A stretch of DNA of 64,000 bases, from assembly GCF_019279795.1 (NCBI RefSeq), contig NC_056737.1:1196783241-1196847240 (forward strand), read 5' to 3'. Below the pieces are notes generated by a model. The model was not told where the DNA came from. It was given only the letters and a program-made list of their open reading frames with translations, and did no database searches. This DNA is from Protopterus annectens (lineage: Eukaryota > Chordata > Ceratodontiformes > Protopteridae). Made by a program: the position numbers and the translations under genes. Below, piece after piece: positions 10,219-22,590 of the stretch (within the stretch, counting starts at the first letter, position 1; each line of letters starts with the position of its first letter).

Positions 10219-13041
10219 ACAGGTACAAGCAAGCAAAATTTTAGGGTAATGCTACTCAATGCTAGAAGTTTAAACTTCAAAATGCACTCAATCGAGGCAA
10301 TCCTTAAAATGGAGAACATCGACATCTGTGCAGTGACAGAGACCTGGTTCAAGGCTCCAGAGAGCACCCCTGCATTACCAGGCTGTAATTCATACCACAC
10401 CTTTTGGCCACCTAACCTGGACCAAAACACTAAAGGTGGAGGCGTGACCATATTCATTAAGTATATCCACACCTCCAGGCTAGTTGCTCAGCATAATGCA
10501 TCTGAGAATATCCAAGTGCAACTAACTCTGGGCAAGACCGCAATCCATATTATAACTTGCTACAGATCCCCCACCAAGTCCCAGGATTCCCACTCATGAT
10601 TTCTTGATACACTGGAAAATATTAGGGTACAACAAAACACCCTAATAATGGGCAATTTCAACTACCTCACCATTAACTAGGAAAACTACTCATGTACCAA
10701 CTCTTTTGCTCAACATTTTCTGGAATTCATAAATTCCAATGTCTTGGATCAACTTATCCACACCCCCACCAGGGGCAGCAGTATCCTTGACCTGGTTTTA
10801 CCAACAGGGGCGAATGATGTTCCACACCAGAGGTCAATTCCTTGGTCAGATCCGACCACAAGCTAATCAGCCTAGACAGCCACATCCTTCCCCCACCCCC
10901 CATTAGGGAAACCACCGTAACAAATTTCTCCAAAATTAACTTCACGCTTGTTAAGACAGAACTGGTAAACCTCACAACACCTATGGAGATGGACAGTAGA
11001 GGCATGAATGTTGAATCCTACACAAATGCACTTTATAACTTCTTGCACAAGTGCATGGATCGTGCTATCCCTAACAGAACCACAATGCTATCCTGCAAAA
11101 ACAGGAAGCCAATCTGGTGGACGCCTGCTATAAACAGACTCTACAACAGAAGAAAGAAACTGTTACAAAAAAGAGTAAAATCCCATGATTGGAGGAACTT
11201 CCTGGTCAGCCTCAGTAAGAAGCTGTGATCCCTCATAAATTCCTCCAAGGCTAGTTACGAAAACAAAATTGGCACTGATTCTAAAGACAACCACAAAGCA
11301 TTCTATAGCTATGTCAAGAATCTCAATGGCAACACTCAGATCTGCTCTGAGTTAGAGCACAATGGCACTAAATATGCAGAACCAACTGTTATTGCCAACA
11401 TCCTGGCAGATAGGTTCAGTGCTAACTTTACCACCCTGTCACCCCCTAAAGGGCCCATCTCTATACCAGAAGAGTGCAAAGTTCCTGTAATCACGGATGC
11501 ACAGGTAAAAACCACTCTCCAAAGCCAAAAAAACAGCATCCATGGGACCTGACAACATCCCAGGCTGCATTCTACAAGAACTACAGAACGAACTGGCACC
11601 CCAGTTAAATATCATGTTCAATCATAACCTCACGTCAGGCTTTGTGCCCACTGATTGGTGTGCAGCAACAGTTATCACACGACACAAAGGGGGAACCACC
11701 ACTGATCCCAGGAACTATCGCCCTATTTGCCTGACGAGCCTGGTCTTCAGGGCCATGGAATGTATCAACATGGAATTTATAAACAAAGAGATTGGTAATC
11801 TACAAACTCTGGACCCCACCCAGTTTGGGTTTGTAAAAGGCAGATCATGTCTCCTAAACCTGATAGACTTATTTGAAGCAGTCATCAAAGCCGTAGATGA
11901 GGGTAAGGTGGTTCACACAGCCTATCCAGATCTCGCCAAGGCTTTCAACACCATCCCCCACTCTGGAATTATAGATAAACTCATTAAACTAGGTACAAAT
12001 CCCTATGTCATAAGATGGGTTGCCAACTGGCTCACTGACAAAACCCACACTGTGAATGTAGCAGACTCCAAATCTGACTTCAAACCAGTGACAAGTGGAG
12101 TATCACAGGGTTCAGTCCTGGGTCCTATCCTGTTTGTATTTACTTCTCTGAAGTACAGGCTAACACAGAAGGTCTTAGGCTAACGAAGTTTGCAGATGAA
12201 TGCAAACTAGGAGTCATAATTGAAACTCCTAATGATGTGGACATCCTACAAAAGGGCCTCACTGAGACAGATGCCTGGTGTCAAAGCCATGGTCTCAAGC
12301 TCAATGCCAAAAAGTGCATTGTCATCCCCTTTGGTAAAAGCTCTGTACCCATGAACTACCACATAGGCGGTAGTCTACTTAACACTGAAAATATGATAAA
12401 GAGACCTTGGGACACAGGTGCACAGTACTCTCTTATTTGATAATCACATTGCCACAGTAGTCAGGAAATCCTTCTACGTGGCACACCTCATCACAAAAGG
12501 TTTCTCATCCAGGAAGAAAGAGGTCATTGTTCCCCTGTACTCGTCACTCATTAGACCCATTATAGAGTACAACACCCGTTTTGGTATGTACCTCACAAGA
12601 CATTTGCAACAACTAGAAAGGCCACAGAAATACCTCACAAAGAGGATTACCGGCCTCAAACAGATGCCCTACACAGACCGTCTCAAAAAACTCCAGCTTT
12701 ACTTCATTGCATATCGCCTACTCAGAAGCAATCTCTGCCTAACATACAAAGCTATGTCAAACCCAAAGCTGTTGGACATGCTCCACTTAAAGAAATCCCA
12801 ATCCCTATGAGCTACATGCTCTAGGGACCTAAACCTTGTCACCACAATAAACAGAACATGCTGGAAGGATATATTCCTGTCTCAGAGACTTCCCATATTC
12901 TGGAACAAACTACCTATCTATATCAAACAAAGCTTCTCATTAGCACTCTTCCAGAAAAATCTTGATGACTGGATGGGAAATAGTAACTTCACCCCGGGGA
13001 TCACTTCTGTGGCACTGCTAGACAAATGCACAGGAAAATAA
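10180..13041 (+). pseudogene. CR1 copy B ORF2, endonuclease-reverse transcriptase, broken
   Basis: The endonuclease has MLLNARSLNFKMHS, CAVTETWF, a GNFN in place of GDFN, and SDHKLI. The reverse transcriptase has MGPDNIPGC, NYRPICLTSLV, motif A (PDLAKAFNTIPHS), motif B (SGVSQGSVLGPILF) and motif C as FADE instead of FADD, so the second catalytic aspartate is lost. Several stops and frameshifts (near 10600, 11228, 12180 and 12420) break it. The C-terminus ends ALLDKCTGK at about 13041. The FADE change is shared with copy D. Confidence 0.88.
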
Positions 13042-13135
13042 TTTACTTGGGTGGCGAAAGCCAGGGTACCTTTTTGGCTAGGCTTATATAGGCCCTAGGG
13101 CCAATAACCTGGTACCTACCTATGACCCTATATAA

Positions 13136-14620
13136 AGGTAAACGGAGTACTGTTGTATCCCCTTCATTGAGACTACATTTTACATATTGTAGTTCAATTA
13201 AAGGTAAATGCGGTACTGTTGTAACTCCTTCATTCAGACTATAGACAATCTACATAATGCAGATTCAGTAAAAGTAAATGGAGTACTGTAGTAACTCCTT
13301 CATGTAGACTATAGACAATCTCCATAATGCAGCTTCATTTAAAGGTAAATGGAGTACTGTTGTAACTCCTTCATGCAGACTACAATCTACATTATGTAGC
13401 TTCAGATAAATGTAAATGGAGCACTGTAGTAACTCCTTCATTCGGGCAACAGACAATTTGTATAATGCAACTTCAGTCAAAGGTAAATGGAGTACTGTAG
13501 TGACTCCTACATTCAGGCTACAGACAGGCTACATAATGCTTCTTCATTTAAAGTTAAATGGAGTACTGTTGTAGCTCCTTTGTTCACACTACAATCTACA
13601 TAAATGTAGCTTCAGGTAAAGGTAAATGCAGTACTTTTGTAACTCCTTCATTCACACTATGTTGTAACTCCTTCATTCAGACTATAGACAATCTGTGTAA
13701 TGCAGCTTTAGTTAAAATTAAATGGAGTACTGTTGCAACTCCTTTATTCAGACAAATCTTCATAATGCAGCTTCAGTTAAAGGTAAACAGAGTACTGTTG
13801 TAACTCCTTCATGCAGACAACAATCGACATGGTCTAGCTTCAGTTAAGGTAAATGGAGTAATTGTTATAATCATTCAGACTATAGACAGTCTACATACGG
13901 CAACTTCAGTTAAATGTAAATGGAGTACTGTTGTAACTCCTTCATTCAGACTATGTTGTAACTCCTTTATTCAGACTACAGACAATCAATATAATGCAGC
14001 TTCAGTTAAAGTTAAATGGAGTACTGGTGTAACTCCTTTCAGGCAACCTACATAATGCTGCTTCATTTTAAAGCTAAATGAAGTATTGTTGTAACTCCTT
14101 CATTCAGACCACAATCTACATAATGTAGCTTCATTTAAAGGTAAATGGAGTACTGTTGCAACTCTTTCATTCAAACAATAGACAATTTACACAGTGCAAC
14201 TTCAGTTATAAACAAATGGAGTACTGTTGTAACTCCTTCACTCAGAATATAGACAATCAACAAAGCAGCTTCAGTAAAACGTAAATGGAGCACTGTTGTA
14301 ACTCCCTCATTCAGACTACAGACAATGTGTATAATGCAGCTTCTGTTACATGTGAATGGAGTACTGTAGTGACTCCTTCATTTAGACTATGGACAACCTC
14401 CATATTGTTGCTTCTTTTAAAATTACATGGAGTACTGTTGTAACTTTTTCATGCAGTCAACAATCTACATACTCTAAATTAAGGCTAAATGGAGTACTGT
14501 TGTAACTCCTTCAGTCAGACTATAGACAATGTATATAATGCAGCTTCAGCTGCGGGTAAATGGTGTATTGTACTAACTACTTTATTCATGCTACAGGCAG
14601 CCTACATAATGCGTACATAA
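13136..14620. repeat. 71-bp satellite, block 2 (~21 units)
   Basis: Same unit as block 1. It starts directly at the 3' tail of CR1 copy B and ends at the 5' junction of copy C. The final units before copy C match those before copy B, including an unusual GCATACATGATGC-like insertion. Confidence 0.93.
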
Positions 14621-16445
14621 TGCCGCTTCATAAAATGACACATAGCCCACAAACTCAGTGTGCCACTCAACCACAGCCCATAAGGCATAACAATGTACCG
14701 AACAGTTTAGTCATAGGTGTCTCTATAGTCAGGCACACTGATGTTCAATTCCCCAGGCTAAACAAGGAGAAAGTTACTGTCAGCTGCCTGTCAGGTGTCT
14801 GGATCTGCCACATAATGCATGCACTCAGTTCACTCCACAACAAGTAAAAATATGACTCTGTCATTGTCCATGTTGGTGCGAATGACCTGAGACATACCTC
14901 CTTGGACTACATGAAAAGAGACATGGAGGATCTCTACAATCTTGTAGTTCAGGCAGGTATGACCCTAGCTCTGATTAGCATACTGCCATCACCCAAAATG
15001 ATACCACAGTACAAGGACAAAATGACTTGACTTCAACAATTTGCTAACCTTCTGGTGTCATTCTATGGGGATCCAGTACCTGTCTGCCTGGATGATATGA
15101 TCGACAGACCATGATGCTTTGCCAGAGATGGCCCACACCTGTCGCCCTTGGGATTCCGGATATGAGCTAAGGCTCTTGCCACCCCTATAGTGCCTTTTTT
15201 AGGCAAGGTTCAAACAACAAATTCACCACCATAACTGGTACAAGCAAGCAAAATCTGAGGGTAATGCTACTCAATGCTAGAAGTCTAAACTTCAAAATGC
15301 ACTCACTTGAGGTACTCCTTAAAATGGAGAAATCGACATCTGTGCAGTGACAGAGACCTAGTTCAAGGCTGCAGAGAGCACCCCTGCATTACCAGGCAAT
15401 AAATCATACCACACCTTTTGGCCACCTAACCTGGACTGAAACATTAAAAGCAGAGGCGTGTCCATATTCATTAAGTATATCCACACCTCCAGGCTAGTTG
15501 CTCAGCATAATGCAGCTAAGATTATCAAAGTGCAACTAACTCTGGGCAAGACCACAATCCAAATTATAACTTGCTACAGATCCACCACCATGCCCCAGGA
15601 TTCCCACTCCTGATTTCTTGATACACTGGAAAATATTAGGGTACAACAAAACACCCTAATAATGGGTGATTTCAACTACCCCACCATTAACTGGGAAAAC
15701 TACTCATGCACCAACTCTTTTGCTCAATGTTTTCTGGAATTCATAAATTTCAATGCCTTGGATCAACTTATCCACACCCCCACCAGGGGCAGCAATATCC
15801 TAGACCTAGTCATTACCAACATGGGCAACCGATGTTCTGCACCAGAGGTCAATTCCTTGGTCAGATCCAACCACAAGCTAATAATCACCCTAGACATCCA
15901 CATCCCGCCCCCACCCCCCATTAGGGAAACCACCATAACAAATTTCTCCAAAACCAACTTCATGCTTCTTAAGATAGAAGTGGTAAACTTTGCAACACCC
16001 ATGCAGATGGACAATAGAGGCACGACTGTTGAATCCTACACAAATGGACTTTATAACTTCTTACATGAGTGCATGGATCGTGCTATTCCTAACAGAACCA
16101 AGATGCTATCCTGCAAAAACAGGACGCCAATCTGGTGGTCCCCTGCCATAAACAAAGTTTACAATAGAAGAAAGAAACTGTTAGAAAAAAAGAGTAAAAT
16201 CCCATGACTGAAGGAACTCCCTGGACAGCCTCAGTAAGAAGCTGGGATCCCTCATAAAATCCTCCAAAGCTAGTTAAGAAAACAAAATCACCACTGATTC
16301 TAAAGACAACCACAAAGCATTCTATATCTATTTCAAGAATCTGAATGGCAACACTCAAATATGCTCTGAGTTACAGCACAATGGCACTAAATATAAGGAA
16401 CCAACTGTTATTGCCAACATCCTGGCAGATAGGCTCAGTGCTAAC
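14621..16445 (+). mobile_element. CR1-like LINE copy C (5' half only)
   Basis: It has the same 5' truncation point as copy B. It contains an esterase remnant (block I GVS as in copy B) and an endonuclease with GDFNYPTINW and SNHKLI in place of SDHK. The linker to the reverse transcriptase ends ANILADRLSAN. It then stops abruptly against satellite at 16445, before the reverse transcriptase. A LINE copy lacking its 3' half is not explained by normal 5' truncation. The missing half begins again at 18557. Confidence 0.88.
15195..15201 (+). promoter_or_regulatory. Candidate -1 frameshift heptamer, CR1 copy C
   Basis: T TTT TTA at the equivalent position to copy B. The downstream -1 frame stays open to the AUG of the endonuclease. 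Confidence 0.45.
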
Positions 16446-18306
16446 TCCTTCATTCAGGCTATGTTGTAACTCCTTCATTCAGGCTACAGACAACCTACAT
16501 AATGCTGCTTCATTTAAAGGTAAATGGAGTATTGTCACTCCTTCATTCGGACTACAATCTACATAATGTAGCTTAATTTAAAGTTAAATGGAGTACTGTT
16601 ATAACTCCTTCATGCATAATGCAGCTTAGGTTTAATGTAAATGGAGCACTGTTGTAACTCTTTCAAGGGGGAAGGTTGGCATAATGGTTAAGGTGTTTAC
16701 CTTACCAACACAAGGTGCAGGGTTTGATTATGACTTGAGGTAATTAGCTAGGCTTAAAATGGCCCACAGGGACAGTTACCCTAGTACTAAACTATGAACC
16801 TATAACTTCATTCAGACTATACACAATTTACACAATGCAGCTTCAGTTATAAACATATGGAGTACTGTTGTAACTCCTTCATTCAGACTATAGACAATCT
16901 AAATAATGCAGCTTCAGTTAAACGTAAATAGAGTAGTGAAGTAACTCCTTCATTCAGTCTACAAACAGGCTACATAATGCCGCTTAATTTAAAGGTAAAT
17001 GGAGTACTGTAGTAACTCCTTTATTCAGGCTACAGCCAGGTTATATAATGCCACTTCATTTAAAGGTAAATGTAGTACAGTTGTATCTCCTTCATTCAGA
17101 CAACAATCTACATAATGCAGCTTCAGTTAAAGGTAAATGGCGTACTGCTGTAACTCCTTCATTCAGACTATTGAAAATCTACGTAATGCATCTTCAGTTA
17201 AAATTAAATGGAGTACTGTTGTAACTCCTTCATTCAGGCTACAGACAATCTCCGTAATGCAGCTTTCGTTAAAAATAAATGGAGACTTTTTCACTCAGAC
17301 TATAGGCAAGGTATAGACCATCTCCATAATGTACATTCAGTTAAAGTTAAATGGAGTACTGTTGTAACTCCTTCATGCAGACTACAATCTACATAATGTA
17401 GCTTAAGTTAAAGGTAAATGGAGTACAGTTGTAACTCCTTCATTTAGACTATAGACAACTGACATAATACAACTTCAGTTAAAGTTAAATGGAGTACTGT
17501 TGTAACTCCTTCATGCAGACTACAATCTACATAATGTAGCTTAAGTTAAAGGTAAATGGAGTACAGTTGTAACTCCTTCATTTAGACTATAGACAACTGA
17601 CATAATACAACTTCAGTTAAAGTTAAATGGAGTACTGTTGTAACTCCCGTATTCAGACTACAGACATACTCCATAATGCACCTTCAGTTCAAGGTAAATG
17701 GAGTACTAGTGTAATTCCTTCATTCAGGCTACAAACAACCTACATAAGTTTGCTTCTTTTAAAGGTAAATGGAGTGCTTCTTTTAAAGGTAAATTGAGTA
17801 CCTGTTGTAACTCCTTCATTCAGACTATAGACAATCTACATAAGGCAGCTTCAGTTAAAGGTAAATGGAGTACTGTTATACCTCCTTCATTCAGATTATG
17901 TTGTAACTCCTTCATTCAGACTATGTTGTAACTCCTTAATTCAGACTACAATCTGCATAATGCAGCTTTAGTTAAAGGTATATGATGTACAGTTGTAACT
18001 TTGTCATTGAAAGTAAAGACAATCTCTATAATGCATCTTCAGTTAAAGGTAAATGGAGTACCATTGTAGCTCCTGTATTCAGGCTACATCCAATCTATAT
18101 TATGCAATGTCAGTTGCAGGTAAATGGACTATATTTTGTAACTCCATTCAGACTACAGGCAATTGCTGTAATGTAGTGTCAGTTAAAGGTAAACAGAGTA
18201 CTGTTGTAACTCCTTCATTCAGACTATAGACAATCTACATAATGCAGCTTCAGTTAAAGGTAAACTGAGGACAGTCGTAACTGCTTCATTCAGACTATAT
18301 ATAACC
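16446..18306. repeat. 71-bp satellite, block 3, holding a SINE
   Basis: About 25 units plus a SINE at 16666-16803. The block is a near-copy of 25507-27344, with the SINE at the same position in both. It lies inside CR1 sequence: copy C ends at its left edge and copy D begins beyond the 44-bp repeat on its right. Two units near 17490-17640 are duplicated relative to the other copy. Confidence 0.9.
16666..16803 (+). mobile_element. tRNA-derived SINE with CR1-like tail
   Basis: The head has a box A-like TGGCATAATGG and a weak box B-like GGTTTGATTAT. The body includes GCTAGGCTTAAAATGGCCC and the tail reads CTAGTACTAAACTATGAACC. Body and tail resemble the 3' end of the local CR1 family (GGCTAGGCTTATA, then GGTACCTACCTATGAACC), so CR1 enzymes probably moved this SINE. 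Confidence 0.8.
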
Positions 18307-18556
18307 TAATTAATGCAGCTACAGTTAAAGGTAAATGCAGTACTGTTATCTAATTAATGCAGCTACAGTTAAAGGTAAATGCAGTACTGTTATCTAATTA
18401 ATGCAGCTACAGTTAAAGGTAAATGCAGTACTGTTGTCTAATTAATGCAGCTACAGTTAAAGGTAAATGCAGTACTGTTGTCTAATTAATGCAGCTACAG
18501 TTAAAGGTAAATGCAGTACTGTTGTCTAATTAATGCAGCTACAGTTACAGGTAAAT
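18307..18556. repeat. 44-bp tandem repeat, ~6 copies
   Basis: Units begin at 18307, 18351, 18395, 18439, 18483 and 18527. Each contains TAATTAATGCAGCTACAG and TTAAAGGTAAATGCAGTACT. The unit is a truncated 71-bp satellite unit. It sits at the edge of the duplicated block and abuts CR1 copy D. The paralogous block at 27.3 kb has only one copy. Confidence 0.92.
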
Positions 18557-19935
18557 GCCATGGAACGTATCATCATGGAACTTATAAACAAAGACATTAG
18601 TAATCTCCAAACTCTGGACTCCATCCAGTTTGGGTTTGTAAAGGCAGATCATGACTCCCAAACCTGATAGACTTATTTGAAGCAGTCATCAAAGCCGTAG
18701 ATGAGGGCAAGGTGGTTCACACAGCCTATCCAGATCTCACCAAGGCTTTCAACACCATCCCCCACTCTGGAATTATAGATAAACTCACTAAACTAGGTAT
18801 AAATCCCTATGTCACAAGATGGTTTGCCAACTGGCTCACTGACAAAACCCACATTATGAAAGTAGCAGACTCCAAATCCAACTTCAGACCAGTGACAAGT
18901 GGAGTATCACAGGGTTCAGTCCTGGGTCCTCTCCTGTTTGGAATCTACTTCTCTGAAGTACAGGCTAACACAGAACGTCTTTGGCTGACAAGGTTCACAG
19001 ATGAATGCAAACTAGGAGCCATAATAGAAATTCCTAACAATGTGGACATCCTACAAAAGGGCCTCACTGAGACAGATGCCTGGTGTCAAAGCCATGGCCT
19101 CAAGCTCAATGCCAAAAAATGCATTGTCATCCCCTTTGGTAAAAACTCTGTACCCATGAACTACAACATAGGCGGTAGTATACTTAACACTGAAAGTGTG
19201 ATAAGAGACCTTGGAACACAGGTGGACAGTAGTCTCTCCTTTGATAATCACATAGCTACAGTAGTCAGGAAATCCTTCTGTGTGGCACACCTCATCACAA
19301 AAGGTTTCTCATCCAGGAAAAAAGAGGCCATTGTTCCCCTCTACTCATCACTCATTAGACCCATTATAGAGTACAACACCCCTTTTGGTATGTACCTCTC
19401 AAGACATTCAAAACAACTGGAAAGGCCGCAGATATACCTTACAAAGAAGATTACCAGCCTCAAACAGATGCCCTACACAGACCTTCTCTAAAAACTCCAG
19501 CTTTACTCCATTGCATATCGCCCACTCAGAGGTGATCTCTGCCTAACATACAAAGCTATGTCAAACCCAAAGCAGCTGGACATGCTCCACTTAAATAAAT
19601 CCCAATCCCACCGAGCTACATGCTCTAGGGACCTAAACCTTGTCACCACAATAAACAGAACATGCTGGAGGGATAGATTCCTGTCCCAGAGACTTCCTAT
19701 AATCTGGAACAAACTACCTATCTATATCAAACAAAGCTCCTCATTAGCACTCTTCAAGACAAATCTTGATGATTGGATGGGAAATAGGAAATTCACCCCG
19801 GGAATCTCTTCTTTGGCACTGCTAGACAGCGGCACAGGAAAATAATGTTCTTGGGCGGCAAAAGCCAGGCTACCTTTTTGGCTAGGCTTATATAGGCCCT
19901 AGGGCCAATAACTTGGTACCTACTTATGAACCTAT
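18557..19935 (+). mobile_element. CR1-like LINE copy D (3' half only)
   Basis: It starts mid-reverse transcriptase at CATGGAACGTATC and runs to the CR1 3' end. One long frame (18712-19491) contains motif A (PDLTKAFNTIPHS), motif B (SGVSQGSVLGPLLFGIYF), motif C as FTDE, and the thumb through LGTQVDSSLSFDNH. The frame resumes for the C-terminus at 19558-19845. The second aspartate of the catalytic box is Glu, as in copy B. Together with copy C it forms one CR1 in which about 325 bp, compared with copy B, has been replaced by 2.1 kb of satellite. Confidence 0.9.
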
Positions 19936-20806
19936 ACAAAGGTAAATGGAGTACTGTTGTATCTCCTTCATTCAGACTACATTCTACATATTGTACTTCA
20001 ATTAAAGGTAAATGCGGAACTGTTGTAACTCCTTCATTCAGACTATAGACAATCTACGTAATGCAGCTTCAGTTAAATGTAAAAGGAGTACTGTAGTAAC
20101 TCCTTCATTCAGTCTACAGACAGGCTACATAATGCAGCTTCAGTTAAAGGTAAATGGAGTACTGTAGTATCTCCTTCATTCAGGATACAGACAGGCTACA
20201 TAATGCAGCTTCAGATAAAGGTAAATGGAGTACTGTAGTAACTCCTTCATTTAGGCTACAATCTACATAATATAGCTTAAGTTAAAGGTAAATGGAGTAC
20301 AGTTGTAACTCCTTCATTCAGACTATAGGCAAGCTACATAATAGTTGTAACTCATTCTTTCAGACTTCAGACAATCTACATAATGCAACTTCATTTAAAG
20401 GTAAATGGAGTACAGTTGTAACTCCTTCATCAGACTATAAACAATCTACATAATGCAGCTTTGGTTAAATGTAAAGGGAGCATTGTTGTAACTGTCTCAT
20501 TCAGACTGTAGACAGTCTGCATAATGCAGCTTCAGTTAAAGGTAAATGGAGTACATGTTGTAACTCCTTCATTCAGGATACACATAGCCTACATAATGCT
20601 GATTATTTAAAGGTAAATTGAGTACTGTTGTAACTCCTTTCAGACTATAGACACTCTACGTAATGCAGCTTCAGTTAAAGCTAAATGGAGTACTGTTGTA
20701 GCTCCTTCATTCAGACTACAATCTACATAATGTAGCTTCAGGTAAAGGTAAATGCAGTACTTTTGTAACTCCTTCATTCACACTATGTTGTAACTCCTTC
20801 ATTCAG
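19936..20806. repeat. 71-bp satellite, block 4 (~12 units)
   Basis: Same unit family. It resumes directly after the 3' tail of copy D with the same junction as after copy B, and is cut by the hAT element, whose target duplication ACTATAGA is satellite sequence. Confidence 0.93.
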
Positions 20807-21067
20807 ACTATAGAGGGGGTGTCCAACCTTTTGGCATGCTGGGGCCGCATTGAGTGAACAGAAATGGTCTTGGGGCCACATATAAAATATATCATATAGT
20901 TAACTCTTTTGTTGCTCCGTAAGACCACAGTCAACCTCCTGGCTGTACTGTAGGTGCATTTGAACAATGAATAAATGTAATAAATACCTAATATTTGCCT
21001 TAAAATTCTAATTCTCATTCTAATTCTAATTCTCTAATATAACAGTTAACTCTAACATCTTAGTTAA

Positions 21068-21133
<66 letters not shown>
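21068..21133. repeat. (AT)n microsatellite
   Basis: About 33 AT dinucleotides followed by a T-run, inside the hAT element. Confidence 0.97.
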
Positions 21134-21142
<9 letters not shown>

Positions 21143-21319
21143 TTTTACAAATAAACAGATATTCAATACAGCACTAGCATTTCTCACTGGGAAAACCATT
21201 CCAGCAGTCCAGCTACGTAAAATGTCAACATCAGCAGTCCTACAATACTATAATCCACAAAAATAACCCAACAAATTAGCAATATAGTAAAGAATTCACA
21301 TTACTGACTTAATAAAACA

Positions 21320-22190
21320 ATTCTGAATAAGCTACAAGAGGGTCTCACCCAAACAAATAACTGGTGCCAGAAATATGGCATCAAGCTAAATTCCAAAAAA
21401 TGCATCATCATCCCCTTTGAGGAGAGTGATGTCCCCACAAATTATCACATTAATAGCAATGTTGCAAGCACGCAATAAGTCGTATGGTACTTGGGCACCC
21501 AGGTTGATAGAAACCTGACTTTTGACCACCATGTTGTCTCCGTTGTAAGGAAAGCATTTTACATGACCCACTTCATTAGTGAGGGTATCTCATCCAGGGA
21601 CAAGGAGATCATAACATCCCTGTATCCTTCCTTTACAATAGCCATTATTGAGTGCAGTGTCCCTTTTGGCATGTGGCTCAGCAAAACACCCTGCCAAAAG
21701 AAAGACTACAACCATTTCTGACAAAAAAGGTCAAAGGACTAAGTTCACTTAGTTATCCAAACAGACTAAAAAGCTTCTTGCTTTCCTCTGGCTCTCACTG
21801 GCACCTATAAATTTCATCATTGGCTTGCTTTCCAGGCTAAGAAAGATCCTGCTTTAAGAGACTTCTTCTACCTCAGAAATACTGGCTTTACTTAAAACAC
21901 TCACTACAAAGACCACAGCCTTCACTGCAACATAAACAAGCCACTTTTTATGGACAGGTTCTTGACACAAAAACCTTCAACTTCTGTAAAAAGCTCCTCT
22001 CATTATCAAACAATGTAGTTCAGCAACACGATGGCTGGATGGATAGCCATAAATGTAGTCCTTGGGTAAGTAACATAGCCTTCATCAAAACAGAAGGAAA
22101 ATCCACATACTAACCTTTCCCAGCTGGATGGCTAAGATCTAATATTGGTTACTCAAGTCTAGTTGCCCAAGAAGAAGGGCATGTTTAACT
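21320..22190 (+). pseudogene. Old CR1-like reverse transcriptase C-terminal fragment
   Basis: Translations across frames match the thumb and C-terminus of the other CR1 copies: LQEGLTQTNNWCQKYGIKLN, then CIIIPFEESDVPTNYHI, then LGTQVDRNLTFDHHVVSVVR, then ALRDFFYLRNTGF. Divergence from copies A-G is high and several frame breaks are present. It is nested in the hAT element. Confidence 0.78.
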
Positions 22191-22240
22191 AAGAATTCCA
22201 TTTGTAAAATTATATTCAGTATACATATTAAATCTCTCTT

Positions 22241-22243
<3 letters not shown>

Positions 22244-22291
<48 letters not shown>
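22244..22291. repeat. (CA)n microsatellite
   Basis: About 24 CA dinucleotides. The minus-strand frame rich in Val-Cys across it is an artefact. Confidence 0.97.
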
Positions 22292-22296
<5 letters not shown>

Positions 22297-22384
22297 CCCC
22301 TACTTGTAAAATAGGCAACCTTTGTAATTATAACTGTAAAAAAAAAAAAAAAATTAAGCTTATTCTGTACCTCAGTGATTCCCA

Positions 22385-22590
22385 CTGTTACGAGATGTAA
22401 TCTCTGCCATATTGTATGATTACTACATCCATAATTTGTGGTCTCTCTCTCTCATGTATTGTATTACATTGTTTTGTGTATTTTTTTGGAGCTTTTCTCC
22501 CCGGGCCTCTGCTGAAAATGGACCTGTGTCCAGTCAGACTTTCCCGGTAAACAAATGTAAAATAAAATAAAATAAATAAAAATAAACTTC
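22385..22590 (+). mobile_element. L2-like LINE 3' tail
   Basis: Contains TTGGAGCTTTTCTCC, CTGCTGAAAATGG and AGTCAGACTTTCCCGGTAA, then AAATAAAATAAA repeats. This is the same 3' end as the L2-like elements at 5.35, 57.9 and 61.7 kb, in plus orientation, and is only the last ~150 bp of an element. Confidence 0.75.

Larger units (their letters stand above)
9623..13135 (+). mobile_element. CR1-like LINE copy B inside the 71-bp satellite
   Basis: This plus-strand CR1 is 5'-truncated within ORF1 and has a complete 3' end (GGCTAGGCTTATATAGG, then CCTATGACCCTAT). It interrupts satellite units: the left flank ends CTTCATAAA and the right flank resumes ATAAAGGTAAA, compatible with a ~5-bp target duplication. 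Its protein family is the same as copy A but closer to copies C/D, F and G. Confidence 0.9.

Noticed and set aside
16666-16803. Functional tRNA gene
   Set aside because: Box B is degenerate, no cloverleaf fits, and the tail matches CR1. It is a SINE.
22185-22385. Cys-Val repeat protein on the minus strand
   Set aside because: Translation of a CA microsatellite.
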